Source: Sphingomonas sp. Leaf9
Lineage (GTDB): Bacteria > Pseudomonadota > Alphaproteobacteria > Sphingomonadales > Sphingomonadaceae
DNA: 64,000 nucleotides
NCBI RefSeq assembly: GCF_001421355.1
Contig: NZ_LMKC01000005.1
Location: forward strand, 321,001-385,000
Direction of reading: 5' to 3'
Below the pieces are notes generated by a model. That model had not been told where the DNA came from and made no database searches. It saw only the letters and a program-made list of their open reading frames with translations. Below are positions 56,386-63,996 of this stretch, piece by piece (the stretch's first letter is position 1; each line of letters begins with the position of its first letter). The translations under genes were made by a program, and so were the position numbers.

Positions 56386-57084
56386 TCAACGAACCCGATC
56401 GAGACGGGCGTAGGAGGTGCCGACCTCTACCTCTAACCGGTCCGCGCGTTCGTCGAGCGCGATGGCGGGTATGTCGAACGGCTCTACGTCGCTCGGATAG
56501 TAGGTGAACTGAAAGCGGTTCGGACCGCCCGACTGCAACGGAACCTCCTGAAGGATTTTCCGGTCGCTTATCCGCATGACGAAGAACCGCTTTGCCTGGG
56601 CGACGTCAGCGGCCGACCATGAGTAGCTGCCGCCCGTCATAGCGAAGAGACCGTTGGCGTCGGGCCATGTCACTCCCAAGCCTTCAGCGCTTGACCCGTC
56701 AGCCGTTTTGACACTGACGGCCAAGCCGACCTTCCCATCGCGCACAGGGGGTGCCGCCTGTTCAAGCCTAACCGGACCAGGCTGATTGTGGATGTGAAGG
56801 GTGTCCCCGTCATAGGTCCACACCCCCTTGGCCTCCATGAACTCGGCATCGTCGGCACCAGCGCGGATCCGGTACGTTGCGGAACGGTCGGCGTTGATCT
56901 CGACATCGATCTTCATACCGTCCGCGCGTTCGACGTACCGGTACTTGCCGATCAAGACCCGTTCGTCTTGGATGATCGCGGGAAGGCTGTTCGACGGAAG
57001 CTGAGCCGACGTCCCGGTTGCGGCCGAAAGAAGGCATGCCGCGAGAGACAGCTGCAGGCGGTTTGGAAGTGGCGACCGCATCAT
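56386..57084 (-). CDS. Secreted protein of unknown function
   Basis: 232 residues from the first of two adjacent ATGs at 57084. Signal peptide: LQLSLAACLLSAATGTSAQ. The body has YRYVERADGMKIDVEINADRSATYRI, VWTYDGDTLHIHN and LGVTWPDANGLFAMTGGSYSW, a beta-rich pattern with no named domain that I recognise. It may sense or bind a periplasmic ligand, but this is a guess. Lies alone between two gene-poor repeat regions. Confidence 0.65.
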   Translation of the reverse strand: MMRSPLPNRLQLSLAACLLSAATGTSAQLPSNSLPAIIQDERVLIGKYRYVERADGMKIDVEINADRSATYRIRAGADDAEFMEAKGVWTYDGDTLHIHNQPGPVRLEQAAPPVRDGKVGLAVSVKTADGSSAEGLGVTWPDANGLFAMTGGSYSWSAADVAQAKRFFVMRISDRKILQEVPLQSGGPNRFQFTYYPSDVEPFDIPAIALDERADRLEVEVGTSYARLDRVR

Positions 57085-57278
57085 CACCAAGTCATGTCAT
57101 AGGCGGGGGTGCGCAGGCTAGTGGCGCTGGTCGCTGTAGCGGCGTCACTAATAGGAGGACGCGTATCGCGGCCAACTGCTGTGCTTCGACCATCTTGCTG
57201 GAGGGCGGGAGAGGTAGGCGACGAGCTAGTTTTATGTTCGGGGCTTACGGGCTCGCGCGCGTCCGTACACGGGAGGTC

Positions 57279-57344
57279 GATCCCATTCGATCCCCAAAAA
57301 ATGGCTGAATAACAACGCCCTACGATTTGGGATCGGACGGGATC
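57279..57344. repeat. Inverted GGGATC repeats
   Basis: GATCCCATTCGATCCCCAAA (57279-57298) is matched on the opposite strand by TTTGGGATCGGACGGGATC (57326-57344), differing by one missing G and two substitutions. A shorter copy CTTGGGATCG follows at 57357-57366. Confidence 0.7.
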
Positions 57345-57380
57345 AAAAGTTAGTCGCTTGGGATCGCGTGTTCCTGTCCG

Positions 57381-57397
57381 AAAAATGACGGAATACC
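57381..57397 (+). repeat. Left copy of AAAAATGACGG inverted repeat
   Basis: AAAAATGACGGAATACC. An inverted copy with 15 of 17 matching bases is at 59484-59500, 2.1 kb away, beyond the AlbA_2/HATPase gene. Confidence 0.6.
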
Positions 57398-57469
57398 GGG
57401 CATTTCTGCACGCGCAGCTTGCGTAGGGTGTGCATGGCTCTCGATCGGCCGAACGTCGGTTTAGCGGTG

Positions 57470-57530
57470 CTCCCTCGACCCGTAGGGAGGTGGTCCGTTC
57501 ACCGGTGGGGCTTTGACCGCCGAAAGGCGG
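57470..57530 (+). ncRNA. Three tandem hairpins, possible structured RNA
   Basis: CTCCCT/AGGGAG (57470-57489), a shorter GGT/ACC-type stem near 57492-57503, and CCGCC-GAAA-GGCGG (57517-57530, a GNRA tetraloop), then AAGGTCGTTTTC. The arrangement could be a small RNA or leader ending in a weak terminator. No known RNA family is recognised. Confidence 0.3.
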
Positions 57531-57972
57531 AAGGTCGTTTTCATGCGCTACGGTTACACAGCCGCTCTCCAGCCGACGCGTCGACCGCGCAGCATCGACA
57601 CCTTTTGCATCTCTTCGCGCGGTTCAGCCGCGGTTCCTAGCTATCTGCTTTGTATAAATGCCGGGTGGTTGCGGCAAAGCGACATCGACTGCGCGGGGTT
57701 CCGTTCAGGAAGGCGTGAAGGTCGAAGTGGGTTTGGTAGATGGAGAGGCACTAGAGCAAGACATAAGTCCGCGTGTAAGCCTGCCAAGTGATCCCGGCGC
57801 GCTATGCTGACAGACCGAGAAAGACGCCCCATCACCCAACGTCGAGTAGTGATGGACGTGTCCGCATGGGATGGCGAACTTGACGGCGCCGGTCCGTACA
57901 GGTGACTAGGGCCAGATTGCATTTTCGTTGTATGACCAGCCATTGACGATGGCGTTTTAACGAGGACCGATT

Positions 57973-59433
57973 TTGCCTTTTGAGCTTCACGACGGCGAGG
58001 CGTTCGTTGCACACCTTTGTTCGCTGCCGGCCGAAACAGGATGGGTGGAGTTCAAAGTCGACACCTTTAACCCTGACACTGTCGGACGATATGTATCGGG
58101 CATGGCCAATGCCGCTATGCTGGCCCGGAAGCAGCACGCCTTTATGGTCTGGGGCATCGAAGACGGCACGCACGATGTTGTTGGCACAACCGTTCACCTC
58201 GAAAATAAGAAGGGTGCCGGCAATTCTGACTTGCTATTTTGGCTTTCCCAGAAACTTACGCCGAAGATAAACCTAGCAATCGAAACTGTGATGGTTGCAG
58301 GCAATAGAGTTGAGATTTTGGTCATTGAGCCCGGCTATCAGCAGCCGGTCAGTTTCAACGGCGAAGAGTTTATACGTGTTGGATCTAACTTAACGTCGTT
58401 ACGGAATCATTCCGAGAAACAACGGGCAATTTGGCAAATAACTTCCAGCTACTCTTTTGAGTCGTCTACTTTAATACCCCATATTTCAGAAGAGGGTTTG
58501 TTCGATAGATTTGCGATCAAAAGGTTCCTGAATCTATTCGGCGTCAGTGATCGCTCACGCATGCATATGATCGAGGTCCTGATACAGAAAGGGCTTATTC
58601 TTGATAACATGCAGGGTGGCTATGAAGTTAAGGCGTTACTCGGCCTCTGCTGCGCTAGAGATATGAATCAGTATCCCGAGCTTAGGCATAAGGCACCTCG
58701 CGTCCTTGTATATAAGGGGACGAATAACTTGGACGCCGAACACGACAATGAAGGCAAGCTCGGGTACGCGATCGGCTTTCAACCTCTTTTTGATGCAATC
58801 ATGGGCTATATTCCTAGTCGTGAAGAGATGAGTCAAGGTTTACGTAAAAAGACCTATGATCTTCCCGAGGTTGCGATCCGCGAGTTGGTTGCTAACGCGA
58901 TTGTTCATCAAGATTTTACCGTCTCCGGCCAGCGGCCGATGATTGAGATTTACAACGACAGAACGCGTATAAGTAACGCAGGAAGTCCATTAATTGATGT
59001 AGAGCGGTTCATTGACGGAGGTACGCAGACCCGCAACCCTGAATTCGCCCGCCTAATGCGTGAAGTGGGTATTTGCGAGCAGAGGGGAAGTGGCGTCGAT
59101 AGAGCGGTTAAGGAAATTGAACGTGCGGTTCTTCCTCCCCCACTGTTTGCAGCTCGTGAGGGTTCGACTGCGGTAACAGTTTACAAAAAGCGAACTTTCG
59201 CCGAAATGACACCAGACGAGCGCGTTCGTGCTTGCTATCAGCACTCCCAAGTCAAGCACGAGGACAACGAGGCATTCAACAATGCTTCGTTGCGCCAGCG
59301 TTTCGGCCTGCCCGACAAAGCAATCTCGCAAGTTTCAAACGTGATCCGGGATGCACAGGACGCAGGTAAGATCAAGCCGCTCGATCCAAACCAGGGGTCG
59401 AAATTCGCCAAGTACGTACCTTTCTACGCTTAG
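57973..59433 (+). CDS. AlbA_2 / HATPase_c_4 ATP-binding protein
   Basis: 486 residues from a TTG at 57973 (GAGGACC purine stretch before it). N-terminal AlbA_2 (Schlafen-like) domain, residues about 20-135: GWVEFKVDTFNPD, HAFMVWGIEDGTHDVVG, EEFIRVGSNLTSL. C-terminal HATPase_c_4 domain: AIRELVANAIVHQDF, IEIYNDRTRISNAGSP and RNPEFARLMREVGICEQRGSGVDRA. These proteins are called ATP-dependent transcriptional regulators, and similar ones appear in phage-defence islands. Codon use is lower in GC than its neighbours, pointing to transfer. Flanked by inverted repeats. Confidence 0.85.
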   Translation: MPFELHDGEAFVAHLCSLPAETGWVEFKVDTFNPDTVGRYVSGMANAAMLARKQHAFMVWGIEDGTHDVVGTTVHLENKKGAGNSDLLFWLSQKLTPKINLAIETVMVAGNRVEILVIEPGYQQPVSFNGEEFIRVGSNLTSLRNHSEKQRAIWQITSSYSFESSTLIPHISEEGLFDRFAIKRFLNLFGVSDRSRMHMIEVLIQKGLILDNMQGGYEVKALLGLCCARDMNQYPELRHKAPRVLVYKGTNNLDAEHDNEGKLGYAIGFQPLFDAIMGYIPSREEMSQGLRKKTYDLPEVAIRELVANAIVHQDFTVSGQRPMIEIYNDRTRISNAGSPLIDVERFIDGGTQTRNPEFARLMREVGICEQRGSGVDRAVKEIERAVLPPPLFAAREGSTAVTVYKKRTFAEMTPDERVRACYQHSQVKHEDNEAFNNASLRQRFGLPDKAISQVSNVIRDAQDAGKIKPLDPNQGSKFAKYVPFYA

Positions 59434-59483
59434 CTTACTTGTCTCGAATTCCGCCGCGGCCGTAACGGGAGCCCGAAACTGGC

Positions 59484-59500
59484 GGAATACCGTCATTTTT
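59484..59500 (-). repeat. Right copy of AAAAATGACGG inverted repeat
   Basis: Read on the minus strand as AAAAATGACGGTATTCC; 15 of 17 bases match the left copy at 57381. The two copies face each other across the AlbA_2/HATPase gene. Confidence 0.6.
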
Positions 59501-59529
59501 TGACCCTGCCCAATTTGTGCGGCGACCCG

Positions 59530-60033
59530 TCACGCAACAAACATTGCCTCGACGATGGCCTGCATGAGCACGCCACGCGGGACCGGTACGCTGACCGATG
59601 TGTAGCCAGCGTTTCGCGCACGACGCTGACCATAGAGTCCGATCCACTGCCGGCCATGCTGACGCCATGCTCTTTGCAGCGAGGGGACGGGTAGCAGGAC
59701 GCATGTTGCGGCTGGCGCGTGAGCATAGGCGATGAAGTCCGCCGCCAACGGCTTCTGCACCCATCCAGGCGAACGCGCTGCCTCGTTTGACCAGCGCTCT
59801 AGCAGGACGTCCGGCCAGTCCTCCGTGCGGATCTTCTCGTCCACCGTGTAAGTTCGGCCACACGCCAGCGTCAGCAATCGATCGATTCCCCCGCGCTGCG
59901 CCCAGCCGTCAATCCTGACCGCTACAGCCGACTTGAGCGAAGGAAACGCACGCCGGTAGATTGGCAGCCACCATTCGTCGCCGAAGCGCTCGGAAAGAGC
60001 CAGGCTTTCGCGGAAGTGGTGAGTACGGCCCAC
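59530..60033 (-). CDS. Phage-like hypothetical protein
   Basis: 167 residues from a GTG at 60033. Segments FGDEWWLPIYRRAFPSLKSAVAV, TYTVDEKIRTEDWPD, KPLAADFIAYAHAP and LLPVPSLQRAW. The DEK/D pattern is reminiscent of PD-(D/E)xK nucleases or phage repair-like proteins (this is weak). Last gene of the minus-strand small-gene series, with a 67-base gap before it. Confidence 0.55.
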   Translation of the reverse strand: MGRTHHFRESLALSERFGDEWWLPIYRRAFPSLKSAVAVRIDGWAQRGGIDRLLTLACGRTYTVDEKIRTEDWPDVLLERWSNEAARSPGWVQKPLAADFIAYAHAPAATCVLLPVPSLQRAWRQHGRQWIGLYGQRRARNAGYTSVSVPVPRGVLMQAIVEAMFVA

Positions 60034-60100
60034 GCCCGCTGACCGAGGATCGATCAGCGGGAACGGAGGGCGGCGGACTGGGGCGCTGTGGCCCGCTAGG

Positions 60101-60307
60101 CTAGTCGTCGGTCTTCTCCTGGTCGTGGGTGTCTTCGTCGTCGGCGTCCGGTTCGAGGTCAGGGTCGCCGTCCATGTCGTCGAGGCGATCGATCATCCGC
60201 GCCACCAGCCGGTTGAGCGCCGGGCGCGGAAGCTGCGGGATCGCCGACAGAACGGCTTCGATCGGCAGCACTGCAGCTCGACCGGGATAGATCAGCAACG
60301 CGGTCAT
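60101..60307 (-). CDS. Small acidic hypothetical protein
   Basis: 68 residues: hydrophobic N-terminal half with MTALLIYPGRAAVLPIEAVLSAIPQLP, then an Asp/Glu-rich tail (DDMDGDPDLEPDADDEDTHD). ATG overlaps the upstream stop by four bases. No family recognised. Confidence 0.6.
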   Translation of the reverse strand: MTALLIYPGRAAVLPIEAVLSAIPQLPRPALNRLVARMIDRLDDMDGDPDLEPDADDEDTHDQEKTDD

Positions 60308-60486
60308 CTGCCGCTCCCTGCCCTACTGTGGCGGGCATAAAGCCTACCTCGGGCTGTAAGAGGGCGTATGCAGCGGCGAACATGGTCATGGTTCACGCCC
60401 ATGGCGTACGCGATGTAACGCGACGACTGGCCAATGCGGGCTCGGCGGCGGAGCTCTGCGAGCGCTGTGGGAGGAAGGTAGGTCAT
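60304..60486 (-). CDS. Small helix-turn-helix-like protein
   Basis: 60 residues from the ATG at 60486, ATGA-coupled at both ends. ALAELRRRARIGQSSRYIAYAMGVNHDHVRR reads as a helix-turn-helix (IAYAMGVNHDHVR) with a basic tail (ARHSRAGSGR). Could be a small phage DNA-binding protein. Confidence 0.55.
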   Translation of the reverse strand: MTYLPPTALAELRRRARIGQSSRYIAYAMGVNHDHVRRCIRPLTARGRLYARHSRAGSGR

Positions 60487-60836
60487 GCCCGACCTGCCAT
60501 GACGGAATACACCGCCCCGCTGAACGAAAGGACCGGACCAGCCGCCGCCAATGCGTCCTGATAGTCGTTGTAGGCGCCCCACAGCACACCGACGATGATC
60601 GCGCATTGCAGGCCGCATTGGGCGCAGTTCTCGGCGCATCCCGGATCCCGGCAAACGAGTTTGCGGTAAGGCTCCGGGTTCGCTCGGGCGCGGTCGTATG
60701 CGGCCCAAGCGTGGCCTAGCCAGTAGTGCGCTTCCTCGACGGACAAGACCGGTAGCCGCGGACTGGTTCTCGGCTTGTCGCCGTCGCAGGGTGGCACACG
60801 GGTGGGGTTGAATGGGGGTGGCGTGCGGGGCGTCAT
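60483..60836 (-). CDS. Cysteine-rich phage-like protein
   Basis: 117 residues from the ATG at 60836 (four-base overlap with the upstream stop; an ATG at 60845 would lie inside the upstream gene). Pro-rich start (TPRTPPPFNPTRVPP), then a cysteine cluster CRDPGCAENCAQCGLQC with spacing C-x4-C-x3-C-x2-C-x3-C, possible zinc binding. Function unknown. Confidence 0.6.
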   Translation of the reverse strand: MTPRTPPPFNPTRVPPCDGDKPRTSPRLPVLSVEEAHYWLGHAWAAYDRARANPEPYRKLVCRDPGCAENCAQCGLQCAIIVGVLWGAYNDYQDALAAAGPVLSFSGAVYSVMAGRA

Positions 60837-61300
60837 GCTCGCCACCCCGGCCGGGCGGCGTCAGCCTCGATATGCGCTAGCCATTCCCTCTCAGCATCCG
60901 CGAAGGTGTCGCGGCCGATGAGGTCAACGACCGCGCTGCGCCCCTTGCGGATCATCACTCGACGCTCCTTGGCGTCGTCGGCGCCCACCAGCGGCAGCAA
61001 CATCAGGACACGGAAAGCGGCCATCATGGCGCGGCTGGCGGCGCGGTGGCTGACTTCGCGTTCGCGGCGTTCTGGCAAGCAAGCAACCCGTGCGGCGATC
61101 GCCCGCGTACTGGCGGCGTAGGCGTCATGGTAAGCCGCCCGTGCCTCCATCCACGCACAGTAACGCTCCCCCTTCAATCGGGAATGGGCATCCCGGCGCG
61201 ACTGGATGGCGTTGCGATCGCGCTCAGCGGCTGGGACTTGATCGGTAGCGGTCAGCGCGGCGACGAACGCGGCCTGACGCTGGGAAAGGTTGGCGCCCAT
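60833..61300 (-). CDS. Phage-like hypothetical protein
   Basis: 155 residues from the ATG at 61300. Long helical, Ala/Arg-rich segments: AAYHDAYAASTRAIAARVACLPERRERE and MMAAFRVLMLLPLVGADDAKERR. C-terminal ADAEREWLAHIEADAARPG. No named domain. Overlaps its neighbour by four bases. Confidence 0.55.
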   Translation of the reverse strand: MGANLSQRQAAFVAALTATDQVPAAERDRNAIQSRRDAHSRLKGERYCAWMEARAAYHDAYAASTRAIAARVACLPERREREVSHRAASRAMMAAFRVLMLLPLVGADDAKERRVMIRKGRSAVVDLIGRDTFADAEREWLAHIEADAARPGWRA

Positions 61301-61301
61301 G

Positions 61302-61799
61302 TTAGCGCCCCCCTTCGGTTGCCATGCGCTCGATAAACGACGCGGTGCGCAGGATGCCGACGACGCGGCCCACCAGCCTCTCGGCCAGCTTAGTGGCGTC
61401 CTCGTAGGGGCCGTCCGCGACATAAACGGTCTGCCCAACCTCGCCCTGTCGGATGCCTCCAAGGTACCAGCCGTCTGGCCCCTTTCGGGTCTGCACGATG
61501 CGGCTATGGCGCTTCTCGCGGTCGTAGGCGATCGCTGGGGCGGAAACGTACTCGGCAAGGAACAGCCCGCCATCGACCGGCAACCAGCCGCGCCCATCCT
61601 CGGCAACGACAACTTCGCCGGCACGGATCAGCGGCGCATTACGGTCGCTGTCCGCAGCGCAGACGATGGCCCAGCGCGGTACGCTGTCGAACATCTGCAA
61701 CGCGATCGGCTGGGGCTGCTCGGCTTCCTTCCGGTCGATCGCGGACAGGACATTATGGGCGGCGAACATCGCCATAAGGTCAGTTGTGGGTTTCGCCAT
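61302..61799 (-). CDS. Phage-like protein with LexA/S24-like strand pattern
   Basis: 165 residues from the ATG at 61799. PLIRAGEVVVAEDGRGWLPVDGGLFLAEY and RIVQTRKGPDGWYLGG recall the beta-strand order of the LexA/S24 peptidase domain, but no Ser-Lys catalytic pair can be placed, so any such relation is structural at best. One base separates it from its neighbour. Confidence 0.5.
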   Translation of the reverse strand: MAKPTTDLMAMFAAHNVLSAIDRKEAEQPQPIALQMFDSVPRWAIVCAADSDRNAPLIRAGEVVVAEDGRGWLPVDGGLFLAEYVSAPAIAYDREKRHSRIVQTRKGPDGWYLGGIRQGEVGQTVYVADGPYEDATKLAERLVGRVVGILRTASFIERMATEGGR

Positions 61800-61800
61800 G

Positions 61801-62328
61801 TCAGAAGCCCTCCGCATGGAGGCGGCGCGCATCGGCTGCGATGGCGGCGGTCCATTCAGGGTGAAAGGGAATGTCGCGGGACGCAGCCAGCTCGACCTTA
61901 ATCGCGAGGGCCTTCCCATCAGGAGCCGGCACATCCTCGATCAAGCAATCCATGGCTTCGACCCATACTTCACAGGCCGTGTCCTCGTCGGGGGTGCCGA
62001 TCGGCAATGCCTCGAAACGCGCCCGGGCGTCGATGTACGCCGCATAGGCATCGTCCCATACGGTACTTGCTTCGGCCCGCTCCGCCTGCCGCTGTTGAGC
62101 CTCGGCGCGGTATCGGGCACGGCGCACGACCTGCTCGGCCGTAGCGACGGGCGGCTGGCGTCCGATCTGGAACGAAAGGTGCAGCCCGAACCATTGCAGG
62201 TCGAAGAACCGCACGTCGCCTTCGTTGCCGTGATCCTCGCTAACCGCGTCGAGCCGCTCGACCGTCACCGAACCCCAATTGTACCAGGGCTCGATTGCGG
62301 ACAGGGCGCGCTTCATGACCTTCGTCAT
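61801..62328 (-). CDS. Phage-like hypothetical protein
   Basis: 175 residues. WYNWGSVTVERLDAVSEDHGN, FFDLQWFGLHLSFQIG, then a long helical region with ARYRAEAQQRQAERAEASTVWDDAYAAYIDARARF. No family recognised. Its ATG shares one base with the upstream stop. Confidence 0.55.
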   Translation of the reverse strand: MTKVMKRALSAIEPWYNWGSVTVERLDAVSEDHGNEGDVRFFDLQWFGLHLSFQIGRQPPVATAEQVVRRARYRAEAQQRQAERAEASTVWDDAYAAYIDARARFEALPIGTPDEDTACEVWVEAMDCLIEDVPAPDGKALAIKVELAASRDIPFHPEWTAAIAADARRLHAEGF

Positions 62329-62576
62329 CAGTGCAGCTCCCCGTTCTGCTGCGCTTCAATGAAAAGGCGAATGGCCTCGGCGCGATCGGGCTTGCCCACG
62401 ATCTGCGCCATCACCGGCGTGAGGTCGTCAGCCGGACAATCCTGCACGACGAGCCAGAGCTTACGGCCGGACGCCAAGGCATAGCCGCCGCCGATGGCGA
62501 CGAACGTTGATAGCCATGCGCGCGGGTCGAACGAGGTGGTGGCGCTGCGAAGCGCGTGGAGGTTCGAATAGGCCAT
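62328..62576 (-). CDS. Small phage-like protein
   Basis: 82 residues. FDPRAWLSTFVAIGGGYALASGRKLWLVVQDCP is beta-hairpin-like. The stretch FVAIGGGYALASGR resembles FLAIGGRVWIGPDN in the upstream gene; the two may be distant paralogs. Confidence 0.55.
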   Translation of the reverse strand: MAYSNLHALRSATTSFDPRAWLSTFVAIGGGYALASGRKLWLVVQDCPADDLTPVMAQIVGKPDRAEAIRLFIEAQQNGELH

Positions 62577-62579
62577 GGG

Positions 62580-62837
62580 TCAGGCCTCCCACACGACGAA
62601 GGGCCCTTGCGGCTGGCCGTACTCACGGACCAGCGTCGCGACCGTGTGCGGGTCCGCCGCCTTGGCGGACAGGAACGCGCGTCCCGTTGCTTGCCGGCGC
62701 TCGGTTTCGGCGTCGGACAGATCGCAGGAGAAGATTCGGTCTGCGTCCAACATCGCGCCCAGCGAATTGTCAGGGCCGATCCAGACGCGGCCGCCGATGG
62801 CAAGGAACGCCCTGGCGGTATCGATGATGCTTGCCAT
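62580..62837 (-). CDS. Small phage-like protein
   Basis: 85 residues from the ATG at 62837. ARAFLAIGGRVWIGPDNSLGAM at the N-terminus and DAETERRQATGRAFLSAKA in the middle. Three bases separate it from its neighbours on each side. Confidence 0.55.
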   Translation of the reverse strand: MASIIDTARAFLAIGGRVWIGPDNSLGAMLDADRIFSCDLSDAETERRQATGRAFLSAKAADPHTVATLVREYGQPQGPFVVWEA

Positions 62838-62839
62838 GG

Positions 62840-63280
62840 TCACGCCTCCCCACCGGTCCTGCCGGGCTGGAGGTCGAACCGACGCGACAGGGACCGCAGC
62901 GCCCGTTGTTCCTGCACGGTCAGTGCCGGGTTGGGGGTGAAGCAGAACAGGGCGATGTTGGCGGCGGCACGCTCGACCAACTTTGTGAGGGCGTGCAGCT
63001 TGCTTTCGGCTGGCGCCTCGCACGCCAAGTCCATCAGAAGGTCCGTCGCTTCGGTGATCGCGATCAGAAGCGACAGCGCGTCTGCAAGCGACGCCGGCTT
63101 CTGCCCCAGCATTAGGCGAGTGATTGCCTCGTCGTTCTGGCAGGCGTTGTTAAGCGAGGTTTGCGCCCAAACGGCATCGGGGTTGTTGCGGTCGTTCGCT
63201 GCAGCGTCGGCGGCGGCAATGTCGCCAGCTACGTCGCTGCGAAGCTGCGCCAGCATGGCGATACGGGAGAGGTTCGACAT
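62840..63280 (-). CDS. Phage-like helical protein
   Basis: 146 residues from the ATG at 63280. Helical throughout (LSRIAMLAQLRSDVAGDIAAADAAANDR and ATDLLMDLACEAPAESKLHALTKLVERAAAN). No family recognised. Confidence 0.55.
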   Translation of the reverse strand: MSNLSRIAMLAQLRSDVAGDIAAADAAANDRNNPDAVWAQTSLNNACQNDEAITRLMLGQKPASLADALSLLIAITEATDLLMDLACEAPAESKLHALTKLVERAAANIALFCFTPNPALTVQEQRALRSLSRRFDLQPGRTGGEA

Positions 63281-63282
63281 GC

Positions 63283-63717
63283 TCACGCCTCCTTGCCAGC
63301 GAGGCGGGCCGCATCGGCCAGCATGTTGAGCGACTGGTCGGTCACGTTGAAAAGGCCGAACTCGACCATCGCGGCAACCTTGGCGTAAAAGTCGGCCGGC
63401 GTCGCCGCGGGCCAGTTCATCACGTGGGTTTCGGATTCCGACGACGCCGCGCACAAATCGTTGTCGAGGCTGGTCACGTCGTCGGGGATCGGGCAGGGAG
63501 CGCCACCGGCCAGCCGGGCTGCAATCTCGCGTTCTTCGTGGGCTTCGTACACCTCGCTATAGAACCGCGCCTGAGTGGCGTTGGCGTCGTTCGCCACGTC
63601 GATCAGTTCTGCCAGTTTGGCAGAGACGGTTGTGGGCACGGCTGGCGCCGGTGCGGGACACGAGGCGATCGGCAGGACTGCAACGGCCGCCATCAGGTTG
63701 CGTCGCGAAGCGAGCAT
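63283..63717 (-). CDS. Phage-like Tat-type lipoprotein
   Basis: 144 residues. N-terminus MLASRRNLMAAVAVLPIASC: a twin-arginine-like SRRNLM and a lipobox IASC at the end. The mature part is Ala-rich and helical (FYSEVYEAHEEREIAARLAGG). A lipid-anchored export product within a phage-like gene series is unusual; see findings. Confidence 0.6.
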   Translation of the reverse strand: MLASRRNLMAAVAVLPIASCPAPAPAVPTTVSAKLAELIDVANDANATQARFYSEVYEAHEEREIAARLAGGAPCPIPDDVTSLDNDLCAASSESETHVMNWPAATPADFYAKVAAMVEFGLFNVTDQSLNMLADAARLAGKEA

Positions 63718-63720
63718 CGA

Positions 63721-63996
63721 TCAGCCCTCCCGCGCGACGAGGCAGCCGTTGGCGGCGTGCCGGGTGAACAGGCGCTGGCAGGCGTCAGCGGCGATCACCG
63801 CTTCGATCGCTTCCTGCTGCCGCGCCGTGGACGCGCGGTGCTGACCAGCAAGCAGGCGAGCGTAGGCACCGGGGTTGCCAGTACGCAGATGCTGACGAGC
63901 CATTTCAACGGCGTTCGTCGCTACGTTCGTCAGGGAAGATGTTGCACGCGCGACCTTGGCCGGACGCACGTAGGGCGTTAGGGTCTTCATAGCCAT
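63721..63996 (-). CDS. Small basic phage-like protein
   Basis: 91 residues (or 89 from the ATG at 63990). LTPYVRPAKVARATSSLTNVATNAVEMARQHLRTGN and RQQEAIEAVIAADACQRLFTRHAANG. First gene of the visible series, near the window edge; more genes may precede it. Confidence 0.5.
   Translation of the reverse strand: MAMKTLTPYVRPAKVARATSSLTNVATNAVEMARQHLRTGNPGAYARLLAGQHRASTARQQEAIEAVIAADACQRLFTRHAANGCLVAREG

Larger units (their letters stand above)
57085..57972. other. 888-bp gene-poor stretch with inverted repeats and hairpins
   Basis: No open frame here has convincing codon use or family similarity. It holds an inverted GGGATC repeat (57279-57298 and 57326-57344), a third TTGGGATCG copy (57358), an AAAAATGACGG repeat (57381), and three consecutive hairpins (57470-57530). 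Likely regulatory or attachment DNA, or remnants of lost genes. Confidence 0.6.

Noticed and set aside
57109-57312. 67-codon frame with a signal-peptide-like start (RRLVALVAVAASLIGG)
   Set aside because: GTG start, no recognisable mature domain, and it runs into the GGGATC repeat; too weak to call.
57513-57791. Frame containing MRYGYTAALQP, reminiscent of a resolvase start
   Set aside because: Only a few residues match; no catalytic serine pattern follows and the start lies in the third hairpin.
61302-61799. LexA/S24 repressor-peptidase
   Set aside because: The strand pattern is similar but no Ser-Lys dyad or DNA-binding N-terminus is visible.
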